Shown piece by piece: positions 63,789 through 64,000 of a stretch of 64,000 bases of DNA; within the stretch, counting starts at the first letter, position 1, and every line of letters starts with the position of its first letter. The stretch lies in the NCBI RefSeq assembly GCF_024723735.1, contig NZ_JANQDU010000001.1, forward strand, positions 620,001 to 684,000, read 5' to 3'. A program made the translations under genes and the position numbers. The notes beneath the pieces are model-generated. The model searched no databases. It saw only the letters and a list, made by a program, of their open reading frames with translations, and was not told the origin of the DNA. Source of the DNA: Frigidibacter sp. ROC022 (GTDB taxonomy: Bacteria; Pseudomonadota; Alphaproteobacteria; Rhodobacterales; Rhodobacteraceae).

Positions 63789-64000
63789 TCACTTCACCAG
63801 TTGCGCGGTGGTCTTGGATTGCAAGGTCACCAGGGGGAAGCAATCGACCGGATCCTCGTTCTGCGGCTTGCAGGTAGAGATCTCGTGCAGCAGCACTTCC
63901 GAAATGTCGGCGCAGGCGATCTCGGGCACCTCGAAGAGCTTCAGCGTGGTCCGGTCGGCCGGCAGCGGTGCGGCGTCGATCGACAACAATCGGTCGATCA
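63789..64000 (-). CDS. 3' part of an unidentified gene upstream of exbB
   Basis: The frame is open to the window edge; about 70 C-terminal residues are seen, with three cysteines (I-A-C-A-D-I-S, S-T-C-K-P-Q, V-D-C-F-P-L) and a polar end (Q-S-K-T-T-A-Q-L-V-K). It ends one base before the exbB start and must be in the same operon. Paired cysteines would suit a periplasmic domain. Not recognised. Confidence 0.6.
   Translation of the reverse strand, partial: IDRLLSIDAAPLPADRTTLKLFEVPEIACADISEVLLHEISTCKPQNEDPVDCFPLVTLQSKTTAQLVK

Overview
The window is a high-GC alphaproteobacterial chromosome segment, most likely from the Rhodobacterales (Paracoccus/Rhodobacter/Rhodovulum type). The evidence is the 14-gene nuo operon in the order A-B-C-D-E-F-G-H-I-J-K-L-M-N interrupted by small extra genes (DUF5333-like and DUF5337-like among them), the NuoE with a long C-terminal extension, the birA-coaX-rnj genes behind nuoN, and a dispersed intergenic repeat built on GGAGTATTT. 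No tRNA, rRNA, transposase, phage gene or CRISPR array was seen; the segment looks like stable chromosome with accessory catabolic and envelope modules.

Layout. 1-10.1 kb: tail of a squalene/phytoene-synthase-family gene, a MOSC protein, the one-carbon genes fhs and folD, then on the minus strand a DExH helicase, the phosphoesterase PdeM and a PaaI-type thioesterase in one operon, ftsB, and a divergent AidB-like acyl-CoA dehydrogenase. 10.2-29.1 kb: the complete complex I operon, tightly coupled, probably started from a promoter at 10172-10200. It carries at least eight extra ORFs, several of them exported or membrane proteins. 29.1-32.5 kb: birA, coaX and RNase J. 32.4-35.1 kb: PilZ protein, DEAD-box helicase and OsmC-family protein.

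35.2-45.4 kb is a catabolic island: a ROK regulator and a very large PIG-L deacetylase read leftward; a carbohydrate ABC importer (binding protein, two permeases, ATPase) reads rightward with an ArgH-like C-N lyase and a PfkB kinase, mostly joined by 1-4 base overlaps. The combination suggests uptake and breakdown of an N-acylated or N-substituted sugar conjugate; the substrate is not known. 45.4-52.3 kb: an enolase-superfamily dehydratase/racemase faces a polyamine-type ABC importer that ends in a GMC oxidoreductase. 52.4-53.8 kb: hemP plus an imelysin-family protein, an iron-uptake pair.

54.1-64 kb is the most unusual part: two exported caspase-fold (metacaspase-like) proteins, one with Sel1-like repeats and a peptidoglycan-binding-like tail and one with a CxxCH motif, a YceI-OmpA fusion, two other exported proteins (one beta-barrel-like), and an ExbB-ExbD-ExbD-TonB-like operon whose last protein ends in a DUF4384-like domain. 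I read it as a candidate envelope-spanning, proton-motive-force-linked protease system. The function is inference; the gene content is visible.
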